Positions 46,002-54,947 are shown, counted from the first letter of the stretch. The stretch: 64,000 bases of DNA from Effusibacillus dendaii (GCF_015097055.1 NZ_AP023366.1:1798001-1862000); one strand, 5' to 3'. The notes: generated by a model from the sequence alone, not told the origin. A program made the numbers and translations.

Positions 46002-47900
46002 TCATCGATTTAACAAACTGCCGGTATATCGCAGCAGTTCATTTGCACATACGGAGCAATACCCATGTTCATCGATCAAACGCTTGGTGACTTCATTGAT
46101 TTTCTTTAGCTGTGTGGCATCCGGCGTTTTTGTCGAGGTGGTGATTTTTACCACGTCCTTCAAATCGGCGAACAGTTTCCGTTCAATCGCTTCCCGCAGC
46201 CGTTCATGCGAATTGTAATCAAATCGCTTGCCGCGCCGCGCATAAGTCGAGATCCGGATCAAAATCTCCTCCCGAAACGCCTTTTTCGCATTTTCCGAAA
46301 TACCGATCTGCTCTTCAATCGAGCGCATCAGCTTTTCATCCGGATCGATTTCTTCCCCTGTAATGGGATCCTTGATGCGCTGCCAGTTACAGTATGCCTC
46401 CACATTATCGAGATAGTTTTCCAAAAGCGTCTTGGCCGACTCTTCATACGAATATACGAACGCTTTCTGCACTTCTTTTTTGGCTTCTTCGTCATACTCT
46501 TTACGGGCCAATGAGATGAAGTTCAAAAGCTTTTCCTTTTCCTCTTTGGTGATCGACGCATGCTGATCAAGCCCATCCTTGATCGCCCGCAGTACGTCCA
46601 ATGCATTGATGCAGGTCGTATCGCGGCGAATCAAGGCACTCGACAGCCGGTTGATGACATAACGAGGATCGATGCCGCTCATTCCTTCATCGGGCGACTC
46701 CGCCTTCAGTTCCTGTACATCTTTTTCTTTAAATCCTTCCACTTCACTGCCGTCGTACAGGTACATTTTTTTGACCGGATCCATTCCCTGCTTTTTCGAT
46801 TCCTTCAATCGCGTCAGAACCGAAAAAATCGAGGCGGTGCGCAACGTGTGCGGCGCGATGTGGATATTTTGCAGATCGCTTTGCTTAACTAACTTTTCAT
46901 AAATTTTGACTTCGTCCGATACTTTAAGATTGTAAGGGATATGCATGACGATCATGCGGGACTGCAACGCTTCGTTTTTCTTGTTTGAAATAAACGATTT
47001 GTATTCTGTTTCATTCGTGTGGGCGATGATCATTTCATCGGCCGAAATGAGCGCAAACCGACCCGCTTTAAAATTCCCTTCCTGCGTCAGGGACAGCAGA
47101 TGCCAGAGAAACTTCTCGTCACACTTCAGCATTTCCTGAAATTCCATCAAGCCCCGGTTCGCTTTGTTCAATTCGCCGTCAAACCGGTACGCACGCGGGT
47201 CCGATTCGGATCCGTAAACAGAGATCGTTGAAAAATCAATGCTCCCCGTCAAATCGGCAATATCCTGCGATTTTGGATCCGATGGCGAGAATGTACCAAT
47301 TCCTACCCGATCGTCCTCGGAAAATACAACCCGCTCCACCGGCACATCTTCCACACGGTTGTTATAATCGTTCTGCAGCCGCATTCGACAGGCCGGGCAC
47401 AAGTTTCCTTCAATCCGGATACCGAGCTCCTTTTCAATTTCAGGTCGCAATTCCTGCGGGATCAGGTGCAGCGGCTCCTCGTGCATCGGGCAGTCTTTGA
47501 TCGCATAAACAGCCCCTTCTGCGGTTCTGGTATATTGCTCCAAACCTTTTTTCAGCATCGTGACAATTGTTGATTTACCGCCGCTAACAGGCCCCATCAG
47601 GAGCAAAATCCGCTTTCGGACATCGAGTCGGCGAGCAGCCGAATGAAAATATTCTTCCACCAGGCGTTCTAGCGGTTCCTCAAGTCCAAAAATTTCTTTT
47701 TCAAAAAATCGGTAATGTTTTCTTCCATTCTCATCTGTATCAATCCCCGCCGCCTCAATCATATGATAGATGCGGGAATGTGCGGTTTCGGCAATTTTGG
47801 GGTTTTTGCGAACCAGTTCAAGATAGTCGACAAAAGTGCCCTGCCAGGCGAGCTGTTGTTCCTGAGTCCTGTACGCTTGAAGTCGATTCAGAATATCCAT
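46002..47900 (-). CDS. prkA: PrkA serine protein kinase / AAA+ protein
   Basis: 632 residues from ATG 47900 (AGGGGGAG four bases before). N-terminal AAA+ part with Walker A GPVSGGKSTIVTML (~105-118), the conserved CPACR (~190), ELNKANRGLMEFQEMLK and TQEGNFKAG, then the C-terminal kinase-like domain. In Bacillus it is needed early in sporulation, and newer work describes AAA+ protease-like activity for relatives. First gene of prkA-yhbH-spoVR. A nested palindromic repeat lies directly before its ribosome-binding site. Confidence 0.95.
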   Translation of the reverse strand: MDILNRLQAYRTQEQQLAWQGTFVDYLELVRKNPKIAETAHSRIYHMIEAAGIDTDENGRKHYRFFEKEIFGLEEPLERLVEEYFHSAARRLDVRKRILLLMGPVSGGKSTIVTMLKKGLEQYTRTAEGAVYAIKDCPMHEEPLHLIPQELRPEIEKELGIRIEGNLCPACRMRLQNDYNNRVEDVPVERVVFSEDDRVGIGTFSPSDPKSQDIADLTGSIDFSTISVYGSESDPRAYRFDGELNKANRGLMEFQEMLKCDEKFLWHLLSLTQEGNFKAGRFALISADEMIIAHTNETEYKSFISNKKNEALQSRMIVMHIPYNLKVSDEVKIYEKLVKQSDLQNIHIAPHTLRTASIFSVLTRLKESKKQGMDPVKKMYLYDGSEVEGFKEKDVQELKAESPDEGMSGIDPRYVINRLSSALIRRDTTCINALDVLRAIKDGLDQHASITKEEKEKLLNFISLARKEYDEEAKKEVQKAFVYSYEESAKTLLENYLDNVEAYCNWQRIKDPITGEEIDPDEKLMRSIEEQIGISENAKKAFREEILIRISTYARRGKRFDYNSHERLREAIERKLFADLKDVVKITTSTKTPDATQLKKINEVTKRLIDEHGYCSVCANELLRYTGSLLNR

Positions 47901-47911
47901 TCTACTCCCCC

Positions 47912-48005
47912 TTAGCGAGACCCGGCGGCTAGATAGCGCGACCCGGCAGTTGACTGCTGCGGTGCGACTTTGCCCCCTTAGGGGGTGCCGCCGAGGCGAG
48001 ATATG
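47912..48005. repeat. nested palindromic repeat upstream of prkA
   Basis: An outer unit of U0 type (TTAGCGAGACCCGGCGGC at 47912-47929 and GCCGCCGAGGCGAGATATG at 47987-48005) is opened in its loop by a 56-bp unit of U3 type (TAGCGCGACCCGGCAGT, ACTGCTGCGG, then GCCCCCTTAGGGGGT). The outer edge again touches the Shine-Dalgarno sequence. Same family as 33182-33391. Confidence 0.85.
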
Positions 48006-48177
48006 CCAAGATTCATTGCACACAGACATTAAATTGCTGCTCTCGCCTACGACTCCCGGCTTTTCGTCTTTGTTCAATATATTAGAGGCTAACCGTTCGT
48101 ATAACTATTTGTATGCAAGCCTCGCTTGTCCGTTTCCTTGTCGCCGCCCATTTTCTGAAGATTGCAGAATATGAACA

Positions 48178-48215
48178 GAAACAGCCTTCCCTTATTTTTC
48201 GGTAAAGGCTGTTTC
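48178..48215. terminator. hairpin between prkA region and HTH-TPR gene
   Basis: GAAACAGCCTT and AAGGCTGTTTC with a 16-base loop; A/T flanks on both sides. May be a second terminator for the gene at 48303. Confidence 0.5.
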
Positions 48216-48261
48216 TTGCGGATATTTTTCACCTGCATGATCTGGACATCGCCTGTGACTA

Positions 48262-48296
48262 CAAAAAAAGACCCACAGGCCATTATGCCTGTGGAC
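48262..48296 (-). terminator. terminator of the HTH-TPR gene at 48303
   Basis: Minus strand CCACAGGC-ATAATG-GCCTGTGG followed by GTCTTTTTTTG, seven bases after the stop. Confidence 0.88.
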
Positions 48297-48302
48297 CTAG
48301 GT

Positions 48303-49592
48303 TTATAACACAATACCCCGGTGTTTCAGGTTCGATTGCAACGCGCCTTGCATTTCTTCAAACGCCTGCAAAGCGCCTGACAAATCTCCTGATGCTTTGC
48401 ACAAATTGCCAAGCAGCGAATACGACATCATCAATTCACGGGACATACCGACCCGATTGAAAAATTGCACCGATTTTTGCGCGAAGTCTTTTGCCTCTTG
48501 CAAATTTCCTTCTTCCTTCGCTGTTTCAGCCCATGTCCGGTAAAGCGCTGCCCGTTCCGCATCATCGTTTGCCAGTGCAATCGCAGTCTGGCAATGCGAT
48601 TTCGCCAGATCCAACTGGCGCATCCGTAAATAGATAATCGACAACGAGCCATGCACCGATCCCAGGCGGTCCGCAAAACCGTATTTTTCATATTCACTTA
48701 AACATTCGGTAAGAATCGTGACCGCTTCTTTCGGGAATCCCTGTTCCGCCTTCAGCATGGCGCACATTTCTTTAATTTGCACGGCCGTTTTCAGATTGTT
48801 GAAACCTTTATGAATGCTTAACGCATGTTCCGCATAGCGGGCAGCTTCTTCATAAGAACCTTTGTCCCTGTATATACGGCTTAGCTTCAGGTACATATCG
48901 GCGATTCCGCGCAGGTCTTCCGTGCCGGAAAGAACCGTCATCGCCTGTTCGTAAACAGCGCGAGCCGATTCAAGATCGCCCATAATCGTATGCAGTTCCG
49001 CCAGTTCCCGCAGCAATTTCCCCCATTGAAACGGATCAGGGCTGTCCATCTCTTCGTAAAGTTGATTGGCCCGATTCCAGTGATATACGGCTACCGATAA
49101 CTGGTTGCGCTCTTTTTCGATGCTTCCCATTTCAAACAACACTTGCACCATCGCCTGCAAATCCCGTTTCACCAACAAGCCTGAAAAAATCTCCTCCAGC
49201 TGTTTGGCTGCCTTGTCCAGTTGCCCGGTACTCCGGTAGCAGGTGGCAAGATCCTGCTGAATCTCTTGTTGATACATCGGCAGCGACTGACCGTCTGCCA
49301 GCGGCTCCAAAAGGACAACTGCCTGACCTGGCTCCCCCGCTTCGATCAGTGCCTTGGCAAACCGGAATGAACTGATTTTCTCGCTTTGCAGCTGCATGTC
49401 GGTCAAGAAAAATTCAATCGGAGTTTCCAGCCGATCGGCAATCCATTTCAACAGCCGATGTGACGGGTTTGCCTTATCCGCTTCAATTTGCGAGATCATG
49501 CTTGGAGTTACTCGTCCGCCGCCCAGATCGCCCTGTGTCATCCCTTTCTGCATACGCAGTTCCCGAATTTTTTGTCCCAGTGTTTTCGTCAT
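48303..49592 (-). CDS. XRE-type HTH regulator with C-terminal TPR array (paralog)
   Basis: 429 residues. HTH ~6-62 contains GRVTPSMISQIEADKANPS, nearly the same as in the gene at 24963 (VTPSMISQIEGNKANPS). About nine TPR repeats follow, for example LLRELAELHTIMGDLESARAVYEQAM and YLKLSRIYRDKGSYEEAARYAEHAL. So the two are paralogs of the RNPP-like group. A strong terminator follows at once and no signal-peptide gene is seen. Target and signal unknown. Confidence 0.8.
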   Translation of the reverse strand: MTKTLGQKIRELRMQKGMTQGDLGGGRVTPSMISQIEADKANPSHRLLKWIADRLETPIEFFLTDMQLQSEKISSFRFAKALIEAGEPGQAVVLLEPLADGQSLPMYQQEIQQDLATCYRSTGQLDKAAKQLEEIFSGLLVKRDLQAMVQVLFEMGSIEKERNQLSVAVYHWNRANQLYEEMDSPDPFQWGKLLRELAELHTIMGDLESARAVYEQAMTVLSGTEDLRGIADMYLKLSRIYRDKGSYEEAARYAEHALSIHKGFNNLKTAVQIKEMCAMLKAEQGFPKEAVTILTECLSEYEKYGFADRLGSVHGSLSIIYLRMRQLDLAKSHCQTAIALANDDAERAALYRTWAETAKEEGNLQEAKDFAQKSVQFFNRVGMSRELMMSYSLLGNLCKASGDLSGALQAFEEMQGALQSNLKHRGIVL

Positions 49593-49658
49593 CCCTATCC
49601 CCGCTTTCCTGAATAAATGGCTTTTATATTCAGCCAGTATTAACGGGGTTAACAGCTT

Positions 49659-50153
49659 TTATACAAAAAACACCCACTCGATCTCAATCTGTTGACTTAT
49701 ATGTAACAGGCAGAATGAAAAATTCGGCTGCCGCCGTTTATCGGTCGGCGATCCCGGATTCAGCAGCAGCACCCCATCCCGCCACTCTTCATGCGAAATA
49801 TGGCTGTGGCCGAAGATGATAATGTCTGTCCGCTGCCCCGCAAACGTGTTCCAGGCCCGTTCCGGAGTCGATTTGCCGTGACCCAAATGTCCGTGCGTGA
49901 GACCGATCCGGTTTCCAGCAACATTGACAATTCTCGTCCAGCCAAGTTGTGCGGCCAACTCTGGCGGATCCACATTACCGGCTACCGCTTGCACAGGGGC
50001 GATTTGGGTCAGGGATTGCAGCACAGAGACAGTCGTCAAATCGCCAGCATGCAGGATCAGATCGACGCCCTGCAGCTTATCGAGTACAATCCCAGGCAAC
50101 TGCGGACCTTTTTTTGGCAAATGCGTATCTGACAAAACCCCGATCGTCGCCAT
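49659..50153 (-). CDS. YfcE/MJ0936-type metallophosphoesterase
   Basis: 164 residues. All dimetal motifs are present: GVLSDTHLP (~5-13), LHAGDL (~35), AGNVDPPE (~58), LTHGHLGHG (~85) and GHSHISHEE (~115). Small enzymes of this type hydrolyse phosphodiesters such as cyclic nucleotides in vitro. It starts one base after the stop of the HAD gene upstream, so both are in one transcript. Confidence 0.9.
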   Translation of the reverse strand: MATIGVLSDTHLPKKGPQLPGIVLDKLQGVDLILHAGDLTTVSVLQSLTQIAPVQAVAGNVDPPELAAQLGWTRIVNVAGNRIGLTHGHLGHGKSTPERAWNTFAGQRTDIIIFGHSHISHEEWRDGVLLLNPGSPTDKRRQPNFSFCLLHISQQIEIEWVFFV

Positions 50154-50154
50154 T

Positions 50155-50883
50155 CTACTCGTTGAAAGCGTTCAACTCGGGCAGCGATTCGATAAAAGTC
50201 AACAGTTCGTGCATACTGCCCTGCTGGTGAATCCATTCCGGAACCAGATTTTCTTCGATCAGACAGTCGGTGACCAAATAGGTTCGCATGCCGAGTTTGG
50301 CGGCAACCATATCTTCATATCCGTCGTTTCCAATCATCATGCATTCGCTTGGCTGTTTATCGATTTTTTGGAGGATTTCCCGATAATAGTTCGGATTCGG
50401 TTTACAAAAATGCATCTCCTCCATCGTCGTTACCAGCTTGAACGGCATATCCGCCACACCGGCCCAACGCATCCGGGCTTCAATCGCGGAACGTGGGAAC
50501 AGTGGATTGGTAGCCAGCGCCACCTCATATCCTTTCTCCACCGCCGTCTGCACGACTGTTCGCGACAGGGGATTCGGATCGGTCAAATGGCTCAACTCGC
50601 CAAATTCGCCTGCATAAAAGTCGAGAAAAATCGGCCAAATGTCCGCTTCCCGAAGCCCTGTTTCAGACAGAAAGTGTTCCTTAAATACTTCTTCATTCGT
50701 TTTGTCAGGATCGTCACTCCGTACCATTTTTTCGGTAGAAGCCCAAAGCTGCCCGACCACTTTTTCCCGGTCGAGCAGATGCATCACATGCGGAATCAAA
50801 TATTTAAAATAGCCCTTCGTAAATTTCTCCTGATCCATCGGCAGCAGCGTGCCGTCCAAATCGAACAAAAGCGTGTTGATCAT
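50155..50883 (-). CDS. HAD-superfamily hydrolase
   Basis: 242 residues from ATG 50883 (AAGGGG eight bases before; a GTG lies one codon upstream). HAD motifs in order: LLFDLDGTLLPMD (I, nucleophile Asp), VALATNPLFP (II, Thr), HFCKPNPNYY (III, Lys) and MIGNDGYEDMVAA (IV, Asp pair). A helical cap lies between I and II. A phosphatase of unknown substrate. Confidence 0.88.
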   Translation of the reverse strand: MINTLLFDLDGTLLPMDQEKFTKGYFKYLIPHVMHLLDREKVVGQLWASTEKMVRSDDPDKTNEEVFKEHFLSETGLREADIWPIFLDFYAGEFGELSHLTDPNPLSRTVVQTAVEKGYEVALATNPLFPRSAIEARMRWAGVADMPFKLVTTMEEMHFCKPNPNYYREILQKIDKQPSECMMIGNDGYEDMVAAKLGMRTYLVTDCLIEENLVPEWIHQQGSMHELLTFIESLPELNAFNE

Positions 50884-51041
50884 CACGATTTCCCCTTCCC
50901 ATCTGAAAGCCTTTCGACATCTTTCTCTAGCTTACCGAAAGCGGGAAGTGGATTCAACCAAGCGGATTTCAGCCGTTATTGATTCTGCAGCGAGGTGTTG
51001 GGTTGTGATGGGTTTTGCTCGCAGATTAATATTCAATTAAA

Positions 51042-51070
51042 TTGTGGACTTGCGTTTCATTTGATATAAA
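51042..51070 (+). promoter_or_regulatory. candidate promoter of the P450 fragment
   Basis: TTGTGG, 17 bases, TATAAA. It lies 61 bases before the start codon. Confidence 0.45.
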
Positions 51071-51130
51071 GATACTAACGTACAATCCAGTCTCTGATCC
51101 AGGCACTAGACCACAGGCAGGGAGGTTCCC

Positions 51131-51700
51131 ATGGTCAAGTTTGAACTGATGCCCGGAAGTCGGCTGCAAAATTATCTGTGGTTCCAACGGAATCCACTCG
51201 GGTTCATACTGGCTTCACGCAAGGTGGCGGATGTAGTATCTCTCTATCCCAGCCGCAACCGTCCCTCTTTTATCGTACATCACCCCGACGTGGTGAAAGA
51301 AATCCTCGTGACCAAGGAAAAAAGTTTTGTCAAAGGACGTTCCTCTGCCGTTCTCAAGCAAACTGCCGGCGAAGGACTGCTAACCTCCGAGGGACAGTTG
51401 CACGACAAACAAAAGCGCATCATGATGCCCGCTTTTGTTCGGTCCAATATCGAATCCTATACGAAAACTGTCATCGATCTGGCAAACAGCATGTTGAATG
51501 ATTGGCAGGACAAGCAAACACGCAACATATCCCATGATATAACGCTGCTTACGCTGCGAATCATCTGCAAGACCATGTTAGATATGGATCTTCAGACGGA
51601 AGCGGAACGTATCGGTGCATCAGTCGAACAATGCATTCGGCACAGCGCCAAGAGGATCAAAGGAGGTTTACAAATGGTCTGGTTGCAGCGGAATCGGTAA
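51131..51700 (+). pseudogene. N-terminal fragment of a second cytochrome P450
   Basis: 189 residues from ATG 51131 with GGGAGG upstream. It contains the P450 N-terminal part: RNPLGFILASRKVADVVSL, VVKEILVTKEKSFVKG, AGEGLLTSEGQLHDKQKRIM and DITLLTLRIICKTMLDMD. It resembles the same part of the decayed P450 at 6534 (GEGxLTSEG, EVLIxKExSF). After ~185 residues it runs into AKRIKGGLQM and a stop; the I-helix, ExxR and heme Cys parts do not exist before trmL. Possibly expressed as a truncated protein but cannot be a P450 enzyme. Confidence 0.85.
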
Positions 51701-51763
51701 TCTGCCGCCAACAATCTGCCGATCGTCATCAGCCCGGATCGTCATCAGCCCGATCGTCCGGTC

Positions 51764-52223
51764 TCAACCCAAACCCGGAAATCCCTGCTGCCGCAGCGCC
51801 TCATAGATCACAATCGCCACTGCGTTTGACAGGTTCAAAGAACGCGCGTCCGACACTTGCGGAATCCGGATGCACGTATCGAGATTAGCCGCAATCAGTT
51901 CGTTGGGCAGCCCTTTTGTCTCTTTTCCGAACACAAAAAAGTCATCCGCTTTGTATGTAAAGTCGGTATACCGCTTGACCCCTTTCGTGGACGCGAAAAA
52001 AAAAACGCCCCTGCGGGTACTTCTTCTGCAGTTCCGCAAAGCTGTCATGATAATGCAGGTCAAGCAGATGCCAATAATCCAACCCCGCCCGTTTCAGGTA
52101 CCGATCATCCGTTGAGAATCCGAGTGGACGAACCAGATGCAGCGTCGTTCCCGTTACAGCGCATGTCCGCGAAATATTACCCGTGTTGGCTGGAATTTCC
52201 GGTTCTACAAGTACAATATGCAT
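51764..52223 (-). pseudogene. trmL: tRNA (cytidine(34)-2'-O)-methyltransferase with homopolymer frameshift
   Basis: SPOUT methyltransferase. The first ~75 residues ([40 protein letters not shown]) are normal. At 51996-52005 a run of ten A on the plus strand (T10 in the gene) moves the reading off after QGRFFF; with nine T the frame continues [41 protein letters not shown] to the normal end. Everything else is intact. The enzyme methylates the wobble base of tRNA-Leu. The shift may be a sequencing error, slippage that still allows some product, or a true mutation. Confidence 0.85.
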
Positions 52224-52389
52224 AGAGTAACAGACTTCCTTTTATGTAATCTTATGTTTCTTTCTGAAACAATACCGGAAGTCAGGGACGGATGCAAGCC
52301 CGCTCCTGACTTTCCGATATTTCCGGCGATTCGCCGCTTTCCAAATCTATCAACGCACAATAATATATTAAATGAACAGGAGAGTTTTC
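52224..52389. other. region between trmL and the 32-residue ORF
   Basis: Contains a stem GGAAGTCAGG...CCTGACTTTCC with inner CGG/CCG (52277-52315) and an AT-rich stretch TAATATATTAAAT (52362-52374) that could hold a -10 box for the small gene. No other gene seen. Confidence 0.4.
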
Positions 52390-52488
52390 ATGCGCAGGAA
52401 AACGGACATCTTACCGGTCCACCTGGTTTTGCTTGTCAGCACCGTTCTGATTGTGATCGGTCAGGAATCAGTCCGAAAGACTATGTAA
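52390..52488 (+). CDS. candidate 32-residue single-span membrane peptide
   Basis: ATG 52390 is six bases after AGGAGAG. The product has a charged head (MRRKTDI), a hydrophobic stretch of about 19 residues (LPVHLVLLVSTVLIVIG) and a short polar end (QESVRKTM). Small single-span peptides of this kind are common in Bacillales but are easily produced by chance. No family recognised. Confidence 0.4.
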   Translation: MRRKTDILPVHLVLLVSTVLIVIGQESVRKTM

Positions 52489-52539
52489 CAGCAGGCGGCT
52501 GACCCGGCTCCCGTGACTTTTTTTGGATGCTTATCTGTT

Positions 52540-52989
52540 TTAGTCTGGCCACTCCACCTTACGGTCAGGCACGATTCCGTCTTCCACGGTACACTGCGTA
52601 AGGCTGTTCTCCTTTGCCTGAATCACAATAAAATACAAATCTTCCTGCGAGTTGTTGCGCCATGTGCGAACTCCTGGCGTGCTTACCCGGATCACCGTAC
52701 CCTCGCGGACATCCATTACCTCGTCATCCACCTGAAACTGCCCCTGTCCCTTCACAAATATATAGAGCTCCTCATTTTCCTTATGCGCATGATAAAAAGG
52801 CACTTTCTTGCCTGCCGGCAATTTGTTCATTGACACTTCCATACCAGTCAATTCCAGCACATCTTTCAAAAACAATTTTCCCGGAAACTGTTTGGGTCCG
52901 TACGTATACTGGTCCAGATCTGACCAATTGCCCGCTTCTGCAAGCGTATAATGCTTACCCCGTTTGACCTCAATGTTCAAATTTTCCAT
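52540..52989 (-). CDS. cupin-domain protein
   Basis: 149 residues. The two cupin motifs are clear: PFYHAHKENEELYIFVKGQG (His-x-His with Glu) and GTVIRVSTPGVRTWRN (second motif, with the usual His replaced). Loss of the second-motif His suggests weak or altered metal binding. Likely a small-molecule isomerase or sensor; substrate unknown. Monocistronic on the minus strand. Confidence 0.8.
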   Translation of the reverse strand: MENLNIEVKRGKHYTLAEAGNWSDLDQYTYGPKQFPGKLFLKDVLELTGMEVSMNKLPAGKKVPFYHAHKENEELYIFVKGQGQFQVDDEVMDVREGTVIRVSTPGVRTWRNNSQEDLYFIVIQAKENSLTQCTVEDGIVPDRKVEWPD

Positions 52990-53088
52990 AAGAAAACCCT
53001 CCCGCCAGATGAAATTTAAGACCGATAGGTCTCTTTTGAAATTACCATATCCCTCCTGTCGTGTAAATATTCCGAATGTATCTTGAAT

Positions 53089-54033
53089 TCAAAACGTATC
53101 CTGAATATGAAAAAGCCGGTATTGAGTTCTCTCCGTCCAGGCGTAGCTGTCTTTGTAATCCCAGAAGCGATGCTGGCTGGCTACCGTATGTGCATTGACG
53201 AGCGGCATTCCGTTTCGGTCAAAAGCGACTACGATCGTATTGTGCTGCCACCTGCCGTCCCCATCCCAGTCATAACAGATTACATCCCCGATCGTCAGCA
53301 GTTTCGCATCCCCTACCGCAGTCGCGCGACCGGAACTCTCCAAATACCAGCGCAACGCATGGGCAACCGCCCAACTGTGGCTCCAACTCACTGTGCCGCC
53401 CTGATTGCGGTACCACCAGCCCCGATCTTTGCGGTTGCTGAACTCCATTGGCATACCGCCTGCATACAGACACTGTGAAATATAATTGGTACAGTCCACG
53501 TCAAACTTTTTGTATTGCGGATTGAAACCATCCCACCATAACTCCGCATACTGCTGAGCTTTTCGCCGATCGTAACTTCTTTTGCGATTTCCCTCTACAA
53601 TACTGGACGGACGAAAATTCAATTCCCCTTTCACGAGGTTCCGTTCTTCTCTTTCGCCAATTCGGTTGACGCGCTCAATCTTCCACCCGCCTTCCGTTTC
53701 TGACAAAATCAACTGAATGGGCTGCATTCTTGCTTGATGTTTCAAATCGTCGCCATCCGTATAAAACCAGGTCAAATATTCAAGCAGGTCTACCTGCAAT
53801 TTACCGTTCGGGATGGGTGCCGCATGGGTGAGCTGCAGATTGGTGCGGCTTTTTCGGTACGTGATCCCCCGCTCCTCTGCGGAACGATGCAGGGCGCGCA
53901 CATCATCCAGAAAAATCCGCACCACATCGTCACGATTTGTCAGTTTTTCCATTTCTCCCCCGTCCTTTGAAAGCCAAGCACGATTTTTGGCGTCAAAAAA
54001 CTGCCGGATCACTCGCCGCCACTCTTGTGTCAA
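53089..54033 (-). CDS. amidase-domain (Amidase_6) protein, YjcM-like
   Basis: 314 residues from TTG 54033 (GGGAG nine bases before). An N-terminal helical half (~1-150) is followed by the putative amidase domain ~165-310: YDRRKAQQYAELWWDGFNPQ, FDVDCTNYISQCLYAGGMPM with the likely nucleophile Cys (~200), WSHSWAVAHALRWYL and GDVICYDWDGDGRWQHNTIV with the His. No clear signal peptide, so the site of action is uncertain; relatives are thought to act on peptides of the wall or spore. Divergent from the IclR gene. Confidence 0.8.
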   Translation of the reverse strand: MTQEWRRVIRQFFDAKNRAWLSKDGGEMEKLTNRDDVVRIFLDDVRALHRSAEERGITYRKSRTNLQLTHAAPIPNGKLQVDLLEYLTWFYTDGDDLKHQARMQPIQLILSETEGGWKIERVNRIGEREERNLVKGELNFRPSSIVEGNRKRSYDRRKAQQYAELWWDGFNPQYKKFDVDCTNYISQCLYAGGMPMEFSNRKDRGWWYRNQGGTVSWSHSWAVAHALRWYLESSGRATAVGDAKLLTIGDVICYDWDGDGRWQHNTIVVAFDRNGMPLVNAHTVASQHRFWDYKDSYAWTERTQYRLFHIQDTF

Positions 54034-54108
54034 TGAGGAACACTCCCTTCGCGATACCACAACATATGCAGGGCGCCCAGCAGGAGTGTCAGGCGCCATC
54101 TGTCATAT

Positions 54109-54163
54109 TTATCATTTTTCCGCAATATGGTATACTATTGTATGAAACGTCGTTTCGTATAAT
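54109..54163 (+). promoter_or_regulatory. promoter and operator of the IclR gene
   Basis: TTATCA, 16 bases, TATACT (54131-54136). Centred at 54150 is the dyad TATGAAACG-T-CGTTTCGTA, placed over the transcription start. A GAAAC half-site is repeated at 54164. Probable autoregulation. Confidence 0.55.
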
Positions 54164-54197
54164 GAAACAAATACTTTCCGGCGGCGGTGGGTGTCTT

Positions 54198-54947
54198 ATG
54201 GAACAGGAAAAAGGAACGGTAAGGTCTGTTGAACGGGCACTTGATATTCTGCTGTGCTTCTCCGGCATGGAGATGGAACTGGGACTCAGCGATATTGCAA
54301 AAAAGGTCAACCTTCACAAAAGCACGGTGCATCGCCTGCTCACTTCTTTGGAAAGTAGAGGATTTATCCGGCGCCATCCGCAAACTGAAAAATACCGCCT
54401 CGGCTGGAGTGTGCTGGAACTGGTCAGCAACGTGTACCAATCGGATGACCTCTCCTCAATCGTATTGCCGGAAATGACGCAGCTCCGCGACGAAGTGGGG
54501 GAAACCATCTCGCTCTATATCCGTGTCGGGAATGAGCGGATACGTACGCAAGCGGTTGAAAGCAACCAGCCGGTTCGGCGGGTCGCCAACATCGGTCAAC
54601 GATTGCCGCTTCATGTCGGTGCATCAGGCAAAGTGTTGCTGGCCTGGCTTGACTCCCACTTGTTGGATGAAGTTATGAATGACCCAAGTTGGCCAAAAGA
54701 TCTGCCAAAACGGCCATTCAAAGAGGCGCTGCAACAAACGAGAGAAAAGGGATATGCCATTTCGATTGAGGAGCGGGAGACAGGAGCGGCCGCTGTCGCC
54801 GTCCCGATTTTTGGACGCGACAAACAAATCGTAGCGGCTCTCTCCATTTCCGGTCCAGTCGACCGATTTACAGATAAGGCGGTCAACCGTTTCATTCCGG
54901 CTGCCCAACGCACTGCCCAATTGATCAGCAAGATGCTCGCCCGTTGA
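54198..54947 (+). CDS. IclR-family transcriptional regulator
   Basis: 249 residues from ATG 54198. N-terminal winged HTH (GLSDIAKKVNLHKSTVHRLL, ~27-46) and C-terminal effector domain (~70-245: LYIRVGNERI, LPLHVGASGKVLLAWL, GYAISIEERETGAAAVAVPI, ALSISGPVDRF), the normal IclR design. It lies just before the aconitase and isocitrate-dehydrogenase-like genes in the same direction and may control them. Effector unknown. Confidence 0.9.
   Translation: MEQEKGTVRSVERALDILLCFSGMEMELGLSDIAKKVNLHKSTVHRLLTSLESRGFIRRHPQTEKYRLGWSVLELVSNVYQSDDLSSIVLPEMTQLRDEVGETISLYIRVGNERIRTQAVESNQPVRRVANIGQRLPLHVGASGKVLLAWLDSHLLDEVMNDPSWPKDLPKRPFKEALQQTREKGYAISIEERETGAAAVAVPIFGRDKQIVAALSISGPVDRFTDKAVNRFIPAAQRTAQLISKMLAR

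Noticed and set aside
52137-52502. 121-codon open frame on the plus strand opposite trmL
   Set aside because: First part is antisense to trmL; the second part is better explained by the 32-residue frame with its own ribosome-binding site.
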